Assembly: GCA_016714465.1 (NCBI GenBank)
Contig: JADKDT010000009.1
Span: forward strand, 83,658 to 147,657
Source of the DNA: Candidatus Brachythrix odensensis
GTDB taxonomy: Bacteria; Chloroflexota; Anaerolineae; J036; Brachytrichaceae
Length of the DNA: 64,000 nucleotides
Direction of reading: 5' to 3'
Part shown: positions 16,974-26,900 of the stretch, in pieces
How positions within the stretch are numbered: the first letter of the stretch is position 1
Layout: the number at the start of each line of letters is the position of its first letter
Notes under the pieces: model-generated
Told to the model about the DNA's origin: nothing
The model's input: only the letters and a program-made list of their open reading frames with translations
Databases searched by the model: none
Translations under genes and position numbers: made by a program

Positions 16974-19435
16974 GCCGCCGCCGGCCGTCGCCGTTTGCAG
17001 GGCATACGCCTTGTTGGTAATGACCCTTCGATCCGGATCTTGCCGCCCGGGCTGAGCCAGCCGTTCCAGGTGATCAGATTGCCGGCCAGCGACGCGACAA
17101 GCGGCCCGGCGCTCGGGATCGGATTGCTGACACTGGGCAAGCCCACCGGGATCACCTGGGCGGGCAGCGGGTCGGTCAGGATCGTCGTCGCGGCCAGCGT
17201 CCCGCCCGTATGCTGGAGTTCGATCACGTAGGTGACGACCTTGCCGGCCGTGTTGGCGCCAAACGGATTGATGACACTCTTGGCGATCGAGAGCGCGCCG
17301 GGCTGGCCCTGCGGATGCTGGCCGTCGATGATGTAGTCCTCGGTCTCGCCGTTCTTGAAGAAACCGGGTTGCAGCGGGCCGCGCCCGTCCGCGCGCGGCG
17401 GCGCAAGCGCGGAGTCGATGACCGCGGGCGAATCACTCAGGGTGAAGCGCACCCAGTGGGTGAGGGTCGGCGCCGTGTTGAGGATCAGGCGGGTGGGCAC
17501 GTTGTAGTCAAAGAAACCGCCCAACGGGATGCCGGTCATGTTCACGACCCAGTTCTGGACGATCCATTCGTTGCTGCTCGGCGCCGCGCCGGTCGCGTCC
17601 GGCGGGCATGGCCGAATGTCCGCCCAATCGCCATCGCGATTGCCGTCGAAGAAGACGTTGAGCAGCATGGTCGGCATGATCGCGGCCGGGCCGCGCCGCA
17701 CCCGAACCTTCAACGTTGTGGTCGCGCAATTCGGGAACGGGGCGCCCGGGTTGAGCCAGCCGTCGTCGGCCTGATCGTAGTTGGCGCTGTCGATGCCCCC
17801 GGTCTTGATGTTGTTGACCACGTCCGCGTCGGGGCCAATGTCGGCCTCGTCCTCGCGGGTGATGTTCATCCCGAGAATGCCCTCGAGCGCGCTGTTCTGA
17901 TGTTTGGGCCCACTTGGGTCGAGGGCCACCCCGCTGTTCCACACGGTCGGGTAACGGCCGGGGGTCAAGAGCGGGAAGGTGTAGGCGGTGTTGGTGCTGC
18001 CCCAATGGTTGGTGTTATCGGGCGCGTCGCCCAGGTCGGTCTTGCCGGCCGGCGGTGGCGGTGGCGGGGGAGGCGGCGACTCGTAGAGGTAATCCTCGGT
18101 CTCGCCCATCCGGAAGGCGTTGACCGGCCCGCGGCCGTCGGCGTCATCCGGCGTGGAGATCGTGACGGCTTGGAGCTCGCTCAGGCTGAAGCGCAGCCAG
18201 TGGGTGAGAGTGGGCGTGTTGTTTGGGACCAGACGGGTGGTGATGGTGAAGACCTGCGACGAGTTGGTCGGGATGATGGGGATCGGCGCGTCCTGGACGA
18301 TCCACTCGCGGGCGAATGCGGGCACGCCGCTGCCGTTCGGGCAATCCTTCAGGTCCTGCCAATCGCCGTCGCTGGGAAGCGTGGGCTGGTTGCCCATCCC
18401 GTCGAACCAGACATTCAGAAAGAGGTTGGTCAGCGTGGGGGGCAGCGGCATGCTGCTGCGGGTGACCCGCACCACCAGCTCGGTCGTTTCGCAATCGGTG
18501 AAGACGGCCGTCCACCGGTTGAGCCAGCCATCGTCGGCCCGGTCCATATCGGCCAGGTCCGCGCCCAGGTTGAGGATGTTGGTGGCGCCGTCGCTGTCGG
18601 GCAACTGATCGGCCTCGCTCTCGGCCGTCACGGCCGCGCCCAACCACATGTGGGCGATGCTGAGGTGCTTGGGCCCCTGACCCTGAATCGGAGGCGCCGT
18701 CGCGGGGTCAAACGTGGTTGGGAATTTCCCAAGCACGGTTGCCGGGAAGGCATACGCGGTGTTTGCGTAGGGCGATCCGAAGTGGTTGGCGCTGTCCGGC
18801 GCGTCGCCCAGATCGCTCTTGGTGTTGATCGGCTGGTTGCCAATGGGATCCACCGCGTCGGTGAAACACAGGTCGTCGATCCACAGCTCCTGGCCGCCGA
18901 TACCGAACGAAGAGATCTCGCCATACAAGGTGACCTCGCCGCTGTCCTGCCCGTTCCCGCCGGTCACCGCAACATGGACGCCGCCCAGCATCGCGCCGTT
19001 CATCTCGCCGAAGTTGTCGAAGATGGCCAACTCCCCGTTGATGGACAGGTTGAGATTTCCGCCCCGTTCGGCGTATTTCCACTCGATCTTTGTAAAATTG
19101 AGCGAGACCGTGCTCGTCTCGACAACGATGTTGTTGAGCTGCATTTCAGGTGGCGAGCCGCCCGCGTGCGCCGAGTCGCTCTTGCTGCCCTTTCCGGCGC
19201 TGCTGTCCGACCAGTCGCTGAAGTGGAAGGGCTGGCCGACCAGGGTCAGACCGGATTCGGAGTACGAATCGCCGACTGAGAAGGGACCGTTGGGCGGCGG
19301 GGTGAAGGTCATGCAGCCGATGAGACCGCCGGCCCTGTTCACCGCGGTGGCCGTTTGAGCCGCGGGCTGAACACCCGCGCTCAGAAACGAGATTCCAAGC
19401 GCAATCAGCACCCGTATGGACTTTTGAACGTTCAT
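16970..19435 (-). CDS. N-terminal segment of the GEVED-domain secreted protein
   Basis: The start is the ATG at 19435, behind a strong GGAGGGGGAG. It gives a signal peptide (MNVQKSIRVLIALGISFLSA, cleavage near VQPAAQT). A PEP-CTERM-like carbohydrate or calcium-binding region follows, then two GEVED domains, recognised by DLGDAPD at the start and MGETEDYLYE or NGETEDYIID at the end, and a DUF11-like adhesion repeat (ALSIAKSVINPFGANTAGK). The frame collapses into an arginine-rich tail. One extra base near 17025 restores IEGVITNKAYALQTATAGGG and fuses with the next segment, giving about 1,790 aa in total. The role is probably surface structure or adhesion. Confidence 0.8.
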   Translation of the reverse strand: MNVQKSIRVLIALGISFLSAGVQPAAQTATAVNRAGGLIGCMTFTPPPNGPFSVGDSYSESGLTLVGQPFHFSDWSDSSAGKGSKSDSAHAGGSPPEMQLNNIVVETSTVSLNFTKIEWKYAERGGNLNLSINGELAIFDNFGEMNGAMLGGVHVAVTGGNGQDSGEVTLYGEISSFGIGGQELWIDDLCFTDAVDPIGNQPINTKSDLGDAPDSANHFGSPYANTAYAFPATVLGKFPTTFDPATAPPIQGQGPKHLSIAHMWLGAAVTAESEADQLPDSDGATNILNLGADLADMDRADDGWLNRWTAVFTDCETTELVVRVTRSSMPLPPTLTNLFLNVWFDGMGNQPTLPSDGDWQDLKDCPNGSGVPAFAREWIVQDAPIPIIPTNSSQVFTITTRLVPNNTPTLTHWLRFSLSELQAVTISTPDDADGRGPVNAFRMGETEDYLYESPPPPPPPPPAGKTDLGDAPDNTNHWGSTNTAYTFPLLTPGRYPTVWNSGVALDPSGPKHQNSALEGILGMNITREDEADIGPDADVVNNIKTGGIDSANYDQADDGWLNPGAPFPNCATTTLKVRVRRGPAAIMPTMLLNVFFDGNRDGDWADIRPCPPDATGAAPSSNEWIVQNWVVNMTGIPLGGFFDYNVPTRLILNTAPTLTHWVRFTLSDSPAVIDSALAPPRADGRGPLQPGFFKNGETEDYIIDGQHPQGQPGALSIAKSVINPFGANTAGKVVTYVIELQHTGGTLAATTILTDPLPAQVIPVGLPSVSNPIPSAGPLVASLAGNLITWNGWLSPGGKIRIEGSLPTRRMPCKRRRPAAA

Positions 19436-19546
19436 GCTCTCCCCCTCCGCGGCGCCGTTATGTGACGGCGCGCGTGACCCCGTAGCGATATCGGGAGAGT
19501 ATAGGGACGCGCGGGAAATGCGCAATGGGGTGGACGGCGACGGACT

Positions 19547-19611
19547 AACCTCGCGGGTAGGCGCTGTCAAGCCTATGCCGGGATGAGTCCTTGGCGCTTT
19601 CCCGCGAGGTT
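19547..19611. repeat. Inverted repeat at a gene 3' end
   Basis: Left arm 19547-19564 (AACCTCGCGGGTAGGCGC) and right arm 19594-19611 pair with two mismatches. The arms are the same sequence as at 4566-4644. It lies 15 nt beyond the stop of the minus-strand ABM-domain gene and 111 nt upstream of the secreted-protein start. Confidence 0.7.
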
Positions 19612-19625
19612 TTCGCCGATGACGT

Positions 19626-19922
19626 CTACACCTGCCCGCCCTCGTAATGTTCCAGGGTGACATCGCTGATCAGGTCTGCTTCAGCGGGGTCGATGTAGGG
19701 CTGCTGCCAGTTCTCCCCGGTGAAGGCCTTGAGCGAGTCGAGGTCCTTCCAGATCGAGACCATCAGATACGCGTCGGACGCGCCGTCCATCGGGCCGCCG
19801 GAAAAAATCGAGATCAGGCCTTTGTGGGCGCGCACGTTCGACACGGCCTTGCCGCGGAAGAAGGGCTCAAACTGTTTCTGTTTGTCCGGATGGACACGGC
19901 ACCGAAAGACACGCACGATCAT
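19626..19922 (-). CDS. Antibiotic biosynthesis monooxygenase (ABM) domain protein
   Basis: This 98-aa protein has the ABM dimeric alpha+beta barrel pattern: MIVRVFRCRVHPDKQKQFEPFF, VRAHKGLISIFSGG, YLMVSIWKDLDSLKAFTG. Such proteins range from heme-degrading and quinol monooxygenases to regulators. There is no conserved active site to choose by, so the function stays open. GGAGGT 7 nt upstream supports the ATG at 19922. The SDR gene lies 41 nt upstream in the same direction, so the two may be cotranscribed. Confidence 0.8.
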   Translation of the reverse strand: MIVRVFRCRVHPDKQKQFEPFFRGKAVSNVRAHKGLISIFSGGPMDGASDAYLMVSIWKDLDSLKAFTGENWQQPYIDPAEADLISDVTLEHYEGGQV

Positions 19923-19962
19923 GGGAATACCTCCATGTGGAACGGATAGATACGATTCAGCC

Positions 19963-20751
19963 CTATCCGTAGGTCTTATAAAACGCCCGATCGGTGATGA
20001 ACTGGGGCACGATCGGCGCGGCGACGTAGGCGAGCTTGTTGACAAACCCGGGGATGATGACGCGCCTGCCCTGGCGCGACGCGCGCACGATGGCGTCGGC
20101 GACCTGGGCGGCCGTCAGCGCGATGCCCTTGTTCTTCTCGGTGATCCCGCTGGTGGCGATCTTGGTGCCCGAAATTGCGCCGGGGTAAACCCGATGGAAC
20201 TGAACCCCGACGCCCGCCCGGCGGGTCTCGTATTCGATCCCCTTGGTGTAGGCGTCAAAGGCTTTCTTGGCCGAGTTGTAATGGGCGAAGTTTGGCATGG
20301 CGTTGAAGCGGGCGGCCATCGACAGGATCTGGATCACCCGGCCGGCCGGGCTGCCGTGTTCCCGCAGGTGGTGGAGGAACAACATGGTCAGGGTTACCCC
20401 CGAGATGTAGTCAAGCACGATCTCGGAGCGCACGACGCCCGTGTCGAGGTTAAGGGCGCTGCCGGGCGCGCTCGCCCCGGCGTTGTTGACCAGCTCGTCG
20501 ACGACGAGGCCGCGCTCGGCGATCCCGGCAAACAGCCGGCTCGCGCCATCCATCTCGGACAGGTCGGCTGGAATCGCGATGGCCTTGATGGCAGGGTTCT
20601 CTTTGGCCAGCCGCTCGACGACTGGGCGCAGGCGCTGCTCGCTCCGCCCGCTCACGATCACGTTGCGGCCGTGCAGGCGGACCAGACAGGAAGCGATTTC
20701 GGCGCCCAGCCCGCCCGATGACCCGGTGACCAATGCAAACGTGTCGCTCAT
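19963..20751 (-). CDS. Short-chain dehydrogenase/reductase
   Basis: This 262-aa classical SDR has the cofactor motif TGSSGGLG near residue 10, the NNAG motif (ELVNNAGAS), Ser in QILSMAA and the catalytic YNSAK. It binds NAD(P) and reduces or oxidises a carbonyl or alcohol. The C-terminal PGFVNKLAYVAAPIVP resembles DltE/YqjQ-type reductases acting on hydrophobic substrates. The specific substrate is unknown. A GGGGGGAT stretch precedes the ATG at 20751. Confidence 0.88.
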   Translation of the reverse strand: MSDTFALVTGSSGGLGAEIASCLVRLHGRNVIVSGRSEQRLRPVVERLAKENPAIKAIAIPADLSEMDGASRLFAGIAERGLVVDELVNNAGASAPGSALNLDTGVVRSEIVLDYISGVTLTMLFLHHLREHGSPAGRVIQILSMAARFNAMPNFAHYNSAKKAFDAYTKGIEYETRRAGVGVQFHRVYPGAISGTKIATSGITEKNKGIALTAAQVADAIVRASRQGRRVIIPGFVNKLAYVAAPIVPQFITDRAFYKTYG

Positions 20752-20854
20752 ATCCCCCCCCCGAACGCGCCGATCAGGATTGACGGCGCATCTGGGTGGA
20801 GATTATGGACGCGACGGGCGATTCGTCAAATGGCTTTTGCCCTTGCATGCTCTT

Positions 20855-20898
20855 CCAGGCCATAATCTGCGCCAATCTGCGTTAATCTGCGGATAGAT
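20855..20898. repeat. Single arm of the ATCTGCGTAATCTGCGGAT repeat
   Basis: The stretch contains AATCTGCGCCAATCTGCG and TTAATCTGCGGATAGAT, matching the arms of the inverted repeat at 49555-49660 and the half copy at 55249-55275. It sits between the SDR start and the regulator stop. Confidence 0.65.
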
Positions 20899-20922
20899 CC
20901 AGGTCGAAGCCCGCTCGGCCCG

Positions 20923-23658
20923 TCACGGGCGTGGCAAATACGCCAGGGCCTCCGCCACAGCGTCGTCAACGGCGACAAGGCCCGCTTCCTCCGGCGGACA
21001 GCCGGCCAGCGCGCGTTCCAGCGACTGTCTCGCCAGCGGATTGACCGGCGCGCCCGCCTCGGTATGCAGCGCGCCCGAGGCGGCCACCCAGCGCCGGGCC
21101 GCCTGGCAGTCGCCCGCCCCCGCCGCGCACAACGCCAGGGCTTCAAGCGCGTCCGCCCGCCCCATCGCGTTCCCGGCCCCGCCAAACCAGGCCAGGCTGC
21201 GCTTCCCCATCTGCCAGGCGCGGGCAATCTGTCCGCTCAACAGCAGGCTTTCGACCATGGCAGCCTGAATCAGCGCGACCTGGGCCGGGTCGCCCGCGAT
21301 CTCCGCCAACGCCAGAGCCTGCTCCGTATGGTGCGCGGCCGCGCCAGACCGCCCCCGCGCTACGGCGAGCAGGCCCAGGTCGAGCTCGATGTTCGCTTCC
21401 GAGTGACGATCGCCCAGATCGCGGGCCAGGCTCAGGCTCTCGGCAAAATCCTGCTCGGCCTCGTCATACGCGCCGGCGAACAGGCGCAGCACCCCGATGT
21501 TCAATTGCGTTTGCTCAATGCCATGCCGATCGCCCAGCCCGCGCCGCAAATGCAGCGATTCCAGGTAGTGGCCCATCGCCCCGGCGTAGTCGCCCCGGAA
21601 GTGCAGCACATCGCCGAGATTGGTCAGGGTCAGCGCCAGGGCGTGATCGTCGCGCATCTCGCGCCGGATCGCCAGCGCGGCCCGGTAATACTCCTCCGCC
21701 CGCCCAAATTGGGCCTGATGGCGGGCGTTCACGCCCAGATTGGACAACGATGTGGCTTCACCCCAGCGATCGCCCAGCCTGCGCCGCGCGGCCAGCACCC
21801 GCGTGTGGCAGGCCTCCGCCTCGGCGTAGACGCCTGTGTCCGCGAACACGATCCCGAGCAGGTTGAGCGTCGTCGCCAATCCGGCGTCGTCGCCCAGTCC
21901 TATCCACCCCCGTTCGCTTTCCCGCCCGGCCGCGAGCGCGCCGGCCGGATCGCCCTGGCGGTAGCGCATCGCGCCGATCCCAAACCAGGCCCGCGCCCGC
22001 GCCCGGATCGCCTCCGGCGATTGATCGCGCTCGGGCAGGGCCGCCAGCAGGCGCTCCAGCCATTGACGCCCCTCGGTGTGCGATCCCAGGTTGAGCCAAT
22101 AGCGCCACAGACCGTTGGCCAGGCGCAGCCCGGGCAGGGCCAGGCCTTTGGCCAGGGCGAATTCCAGCGCGCTGATCAGATTGGCCCGCTCGGCATCCAG
22201 CCGATGCCGCCAGCGCGCTTGATCGCCCTGGGTGAGCTGCGGCTCGGCTTCCTCGGCCAGGGCCATCGCCCAACCCAGCATCGCCGTCTGCCGGGAAAGG
22301 AGTTCAGCGCTGCGGGTCAGGGCCGCGAGCGCATACGCGCGCAGCGTCTCCAGCAGCCTGAAGCGCGGCTCGGCCCCGTCAGGTGCTTCAGTCTCTCCGT
22401 TGTGTGGGTGGAGCAGGCTGACCTCGGCCAGGCGCTGGAGCTGCTCGGGCCCGCACCCGGCCACGGCCAGCGCCGCGCCGTCGTCGAAGCCGTCGGCGAA
22501 CACGCCCAGCCCGGCAAACGCGCGCTGATCCTCCGGGCTGAGCAGGTCGACGCTCCATTGCACCGCGCGCTGCAGCGACTGATGCCGCGCCTGCCCGCCG
22601 GCCGTTTCCTGGTCCAGCCAGCGCAGCGGATCGCGTCCGGCGCTGACCAGGCGCTTCAGCAGAGCCTGGGGCGGGAACAGGTACGTGCGCGCGGCGGCCA
22701 TTTCGATCGCCAGGGGCAAACCGTCCAGGCGGTGGCATAGCCCCGCCACGGCCAGGGCGTTCCCGGCGTTCAGCCCAAACGCGGGGTTGGCGGCCCGCGC
22801 GCATTGGACGAACAGCCGCACGCTGGGCACCTGGCCGAGCGCCTCGAGGGCGGGCAACGGAACCAGCGCGGGCAACGCCAGCGGAGCCAGCGGGTACTGC
22901 TGTTCGCCCCGCGCGCGCAGGGCCACCCGCGAGGTGACCAGCACCCGGAGCGCGGGCGCGCCCGCGACCAGCTCGGCCAGCCAGGCCGCGCTGCCGATGA
23001 CGTGCTCGAGGTTGTCGACCACGAGCAGGATCGCCTTCGGGCCGAGCCAGGCCGGCAGGGCGCTGCGCGCATCTTCGCCCGGCGCGGGCTGGATGCCCAA
23101 CGCCTGGGCGATCGCATCCGGCACGGCGTCGGCATGCGATACGCCGGCCAGGCTCACAAAGATCGCCCCATCGGCGAAATGCTCAGCCAATTGGTGGGCG
23201 ACGGCGACGGCCAGGGTGGTCTTGCCCACCCCCGGCGGGCCGAGCAGGGTCAGCAGTCGGGCCGGCCCTCCCCGGAGCAGGGCCGCGACCCGGGCCGCGT
23301 CGTCATCGCGGCCCACCAGCCCGCCATGCGGACCGGGCAGGGCAGTCTGCCGCAGCGGCGCGCCCTGGCCCGGGCTGCCGCCCTCGACGCTGCGCCCGAC
23401 CAGCGACTCGCCGCGCGCTTCGGCGGCGCGCTCGAGCAATACCGCCACATCCTCCGGCGCGTCATTCAAGTCCAGGGCCGGCACGAACATCGCAATCAGC
23501 GCACTCAAATCGGGCGGTTTGGCCCCGCCTTCAAAGCGGCAGATCTGGCCCTCGCTGTAATGGGTGGCGACGCCCAGCTCGCGCTGGGTGAGGCGGGCGC
23601 GCTTGCGCAGGAGGCGCAACTGCGCCCCAAATGTGCGCGGGGCCGGAGTGCGTGCCAT
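20923..23658 (-). CDS. XRE-type HTH / AAA ATPase / TPR transcriptional regulator
   Basis: This 911-aa regulator has an N-terminal XRE helix-turn-helix (residues 10-65; LTQRELGVATHYSEGQICRFE), an NB-ARC/AP-ATPase with Walker A GPPGVGKT at 140-147 and Walker B-like ILLVVDNLEHV near 215, a winged-helix region, and about eight TPRs from 550 to 880 (ATSLSNLGVNARHQAQFGRAEEYY). It belongs to the STAND-type AfsR/LuxR-like signal ATPases that bind DNA after ligand-driven oligomerisation. It is divergent from the giant exported-protein gene at 23997 across 338 nt, so it may control that gene. The ATG at 23658 gives a compact HTH start. Confidence 0.9.
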   Translation of the reverse strand: MARTPAPRTFGAQLRLLRKRARLTQRELGVATHYSEGQICRFEGGAKPPDLSALIAMFVPALDLNDAPEDVAVLLERAAEARGESLVGRSVEGGSPGQGAPLRQTALPGPHGGLVGRDDDAARVAALLRGGPARLLTLLGPPGVGKTTLAVAVAHQLAEHFADGAIFVSLAGVSHADAVPDAIAQALGIQPAPGEDARSALPAWLGPKAILLVVDNLEHVIGSAAWLAELVAGAPALRVLVTSRVALRARGEQQYPLAPLALPALVPLPALEALGQVPSVRLFVQCARAANPAFGLNAGNALAVAGLCHRLDGLPLAIEMAAARTYLFPPQALLKRLVSAGRDPLRWLDQETAGGQARHQSLQRAVQWSVDLLSPEDQRAFAGLGVFADGFDDGAALAVAGCGPEQLQRLAEVSLLHPHNGETEAPDGAEPRFRLLETLRAYALAALTRSAELLSRQTAMLGWAMALAEEAEPQLTQGDQARWRHRLDAERANLISALEFALAKGLALPGLRLANGLWRYWLNLGSHTEGRQWLERLLAALPERDQSPEAIRARARAWFGIGAMRYRQGDPAGALAAGRESERGWIGLGDDAGLATTLNLLGIVFADTGVYAEAEACHTRVLAARRRLGDRWGEATSLSNLGVNARHQAQFGRAEEYYRAALAIRREMRDDHALALTLTNLGDVLHFRGDYAGAMGHYLESLHLRRGLGDRHGIEQTQLNIGVLRLFAGAYDEAEQDFAESLSLARDLGDRHSEANIELDLGLLAVARGRSGAAAHHTEQALALAEIAGDPAQVALIQAAMVESLLLSGQIARAWQMGKRSLAWFGGAGNAMGRADALEALALCAAGAGDCQAARRWVAASGALHTEAGAPVNPLARQSLERALAGCPPEEAGLVAVDDAVAEALAYLPRP

Positions 23659-23996
23659 GCCGCCATTTTGCCACGAGGCGGGGGCGAACCCTAAGGGTTG
23701 ACCGGTTCACCTCATGCCGGCATTGCGATGCTCGCCGTTGCGGTAACGCAAGAAAGCGCAACTCTGGGCAGATCAACTTGCGTACAACTGGAACGTCTTG
23801 AATCGCCAACCCCCTCCCGTGGTCCGCCGGCTCACCCGGGTGACCGAAACCCAGCCCGGCGCCAGTTTGCCGTTGCGGCAATACTGGCGCCTGGAATGGC
23901 TGGCCGCTGCCGATCCATCCGCGCCGTCTCTCCCTCACAAGAAAACGCGCCCGCTGCGCTCCCCCAGGAAACGCACGTCTCCCGCCAGGTAAACCC
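23659..23996. promoter_or_regulatory. 338-nt divergent intergenic region with a palindrome
   Basis: The region separates the regulator from the giant gene. 23858-23891 is a near-perfect palindrome: GGCGCCAGT with ACTGGCGCC outside, TTGCCG with CGGCAA inside, a TTG loop and one bulge. It could be an operator for the adjacent HTH protein or an RNA hairpin in the leader. AGGTAAACCC before the ATG at 23997 is a moderate ribosome binding site. I see no convincing -35/-10 pair. Confidence 0.4.
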
Positions 23997-26900
23997 ATGA
24001 AAACCCGCTCTCTCCTGATCCTCGCGCCGGTCACCCTCGGGGCGCTCGCCCTGGCGCTCGCAACCGCCGCCGCGCCCTCTGCCCCAACGCCCGCCGAGAC
24101 ACTGGCGCACGCCTTGCACGCGGCCCGCGCAGCGGGCAGCTACCGGGTCGGGGTCGATGTCAAGCAGGCCGTCCGCACCGGGAGCGATCCCGATCCGTTG
24201 TTTGCGTTTGCTCGCCCGGCCGGGGCCGACGTGCTGCGTTACCGGATCGACGGCGTGGCGCGCGACAGCGCCACCCTGCGCCTGGCCGCCCAGATGGAAT
24301 CGCCCGCCCCGGTCGACGCGGCCGTTGATGTGCTCGTCGTCGACGGGGAGGCCTATGCCCGGGCCGGCGACGCGTGGGTCCGCAAGCCGGGGGCCGCGCC
24401 CACCCCCGGCCTGAACGGGGACGGCCTGGCCCTGCTGGCGCTGGCTCGCGACGTGCGGGCTCAGGCGGATGGCAGCCTGGCCTTCGGGCTGCGCAGCGAA
24501 GACGTGTTGCCCTGGCTGCTGCGCCAGCGCGGATTGGACGAGCAACGCATCCAGCTTGCGTTGTTGAGCCAGCCCGCCCTGGCCTATGGCGGCGAGGGAC
24601 TGCTGACACTCACACCGGATGGGCTGCCATCCCGGCTGCTGCTGCGCCTGAACTTCGCTCAGGGCGGGGCCGAGCCCTTCAGCGCCGAGGCCGAGACTCT
24701 GAGCGCCTATGCAGATTTTGGGCGCCCGTTTGATGCCCGGCTGTTTGACCCGAACCTGGCCCCGCTCTCATTCACCGAAACGCCCGGCCCGGCCCTCTTC
24801 CGACTGAAGGACGCCGGCGCCTGGCTGTTTGTCGTACTGCTGATGGCCGCCGCCCTGGGTTTGCTGGCGCTTGCCCCGCGCACCCGCCGCCGTCTGGTTC
24901 CGCTGGCCGTCATCGTCGCATTGCTCCTGCCAAATGCCGCCTCGATCAAGGCCGCCTTTGCTCAAGAGGCGCCGGCCATGCCCAACCCGCAGCGCGCGCC
25001 AGAGGCCAACCTCGGCGCGTTCCGCCCGCGCAACGGCGCCGAACGCTTTGCCCGCCCGGGCGCGCCCGCCCTCGCCCCCGAGGCCGACACGGATGGGGAT
25101 GGCCTGCCCAACGGGTATGAGCTTGAGCTCGGCGCCAACCCGTACGCCGGCGACAGCGACCTCGACGGTCTGAGCGACTATGACGAGGTGCTCGGCAAGG
25201 CCTGCGGCGTCAGGACCGTCATCACCGACCCGCTCAACCCAGACAGCAATGCCGACGGCATCCGCGATGGCGACGAGTTCCACCCCAGCGGCTGCGGCGC
25301 GACCTCGCACTCTCCCAACGCATGGAGCGATGACAACGACGCGGATGGCGTGCCGGACAGCCTCGACGTCTCGCCCTTCTCAAAGTCGCCTACCCTCGGG
25401 CATGCCGGCGCCGACGGCAGCACCCCCGCCACCCCGGGGGCGAACCTGACCCTCGATGTGCCGCTCGCCACGTTTGGCGGCCTCGCGTCGCAACAGCGGT
25501 TGTTCTACATCGATCTGCAGGTCCGCCCGGCCCAACCTGAATCGCTCAACTACGCCTACAAGCCCGGCGCGCTCGCCTGGCCCTTTGGCGACGACAAGGG
25601 CCAGATCCAGACCCCGCTGGGCGGCTACCTGACCGGCAAGGTGGGCGACCTCACCCTCGCGCCCTTTCTGGAAATCCGGATCGACGACGAAACGCAATTG
25701 CCCGACCCGCAATATCTGGCCGGCTACGGCGTCGGCCTCACCACCACCGCGCAGGGCTGCGTCACCGGCTGCGCCTGGAAGCTCAGCCTGCCCCTGGCGG
25801 TGGTCGAGCGCAACGGCGTGCCGGTCGCCTTTGCCTCCCATTTTCTGTTTGGCATCCAGGGAAGCACAACGTATCAGATCAAACTTCAGGACGCCCGTCT
25901 GAAGTGGGCGGTCCGGGGCGACACCTATCGCCCCGGCCCGAACGGCACGCTTCTCCCCCCGCCTGCCCTGCTCACCGTCTATGACGAGCCGTATGTTGTG
26001 ACCGGGGCAAAGGTCAGCCTGCAGCTCGGCGCGCAGGCCCTGGTGCTGGCCCCCCAGGCCCCGGCCGCCCCCGACGAGGGCGATGCCAGCACCCTTGGCC
26101 CGGCCGCCTACCTGCGGGGCGCGCTCGAGGCCCGCTTCCTTGGCGGGCCGCTCTCGTTGTCCGAGCTCGCCCAGCGCTTTGAGGTCGGCAGCGCGGCCAG
26201 CATCACCGAGCGCTGGGGGCTGACCCAGACCTGGGCGGTGGCCGGGGCCCTGGACTTCAAGCATCTGGATGACATGCTGCTCACGACCAATGTCACCCTC
26301 ACCCGCCAGGTGCTGGACGGGGCCTATCCCGCCCGCAACATCACCCCGACCCTCGTCATCGCCACCCAGCAAAGCAGCGCCGACTACAACCTGGACGAGT
26401 ACCTCAGCCCTGATTACTCCAATCTGGCCATCAACCTGTGCGCCAAACCGGTCGTCACCTCGCGCAGCCTCAAGCTGAGCACGTATCGCTGGAATGCCGA
26501 TGCCGACAACGGGCTGGCCGTGGCGCGGCTGCGCGCGCTGGACACCCTGGCCCGGCCGGCCGCTCTGGGCGCGTGGCAGCAACTGGCCAACGAGCAACTG
26601 CTGCGCTTCGTCGATGCCAACTACGGCCAGGTCATGGCCACCGCCCAGGAATACGCCGGCAAGGCCCGGGCCTATGTCGATGCGGGGCGGGCCGCGACGC
26701 AGCAGCTCTTCGGGGTCTGGCATGCCGGGATGAGCGCCGTGCAGCAACTTGGCACGTTGGACTGGAACGCCGCCGCCAACGCCCTCACCGACGTCCAGTT
26801 GTATCAGCGCCTGACCCAGTGGCTGGGCGAGCGGGGCTATGTGCCCGGCAGCCTGGTGCGGGCGGTCGATTTCGTGGTGGGCGTGTTTCAGACCCCCGGC

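Noticed and set aside
17210..19279. Plus-strand open frame opposite the GEVED-domain protein
   Set aside because: Antisense shadow; the minus strand carries signal peptide and three GEVED repeats.
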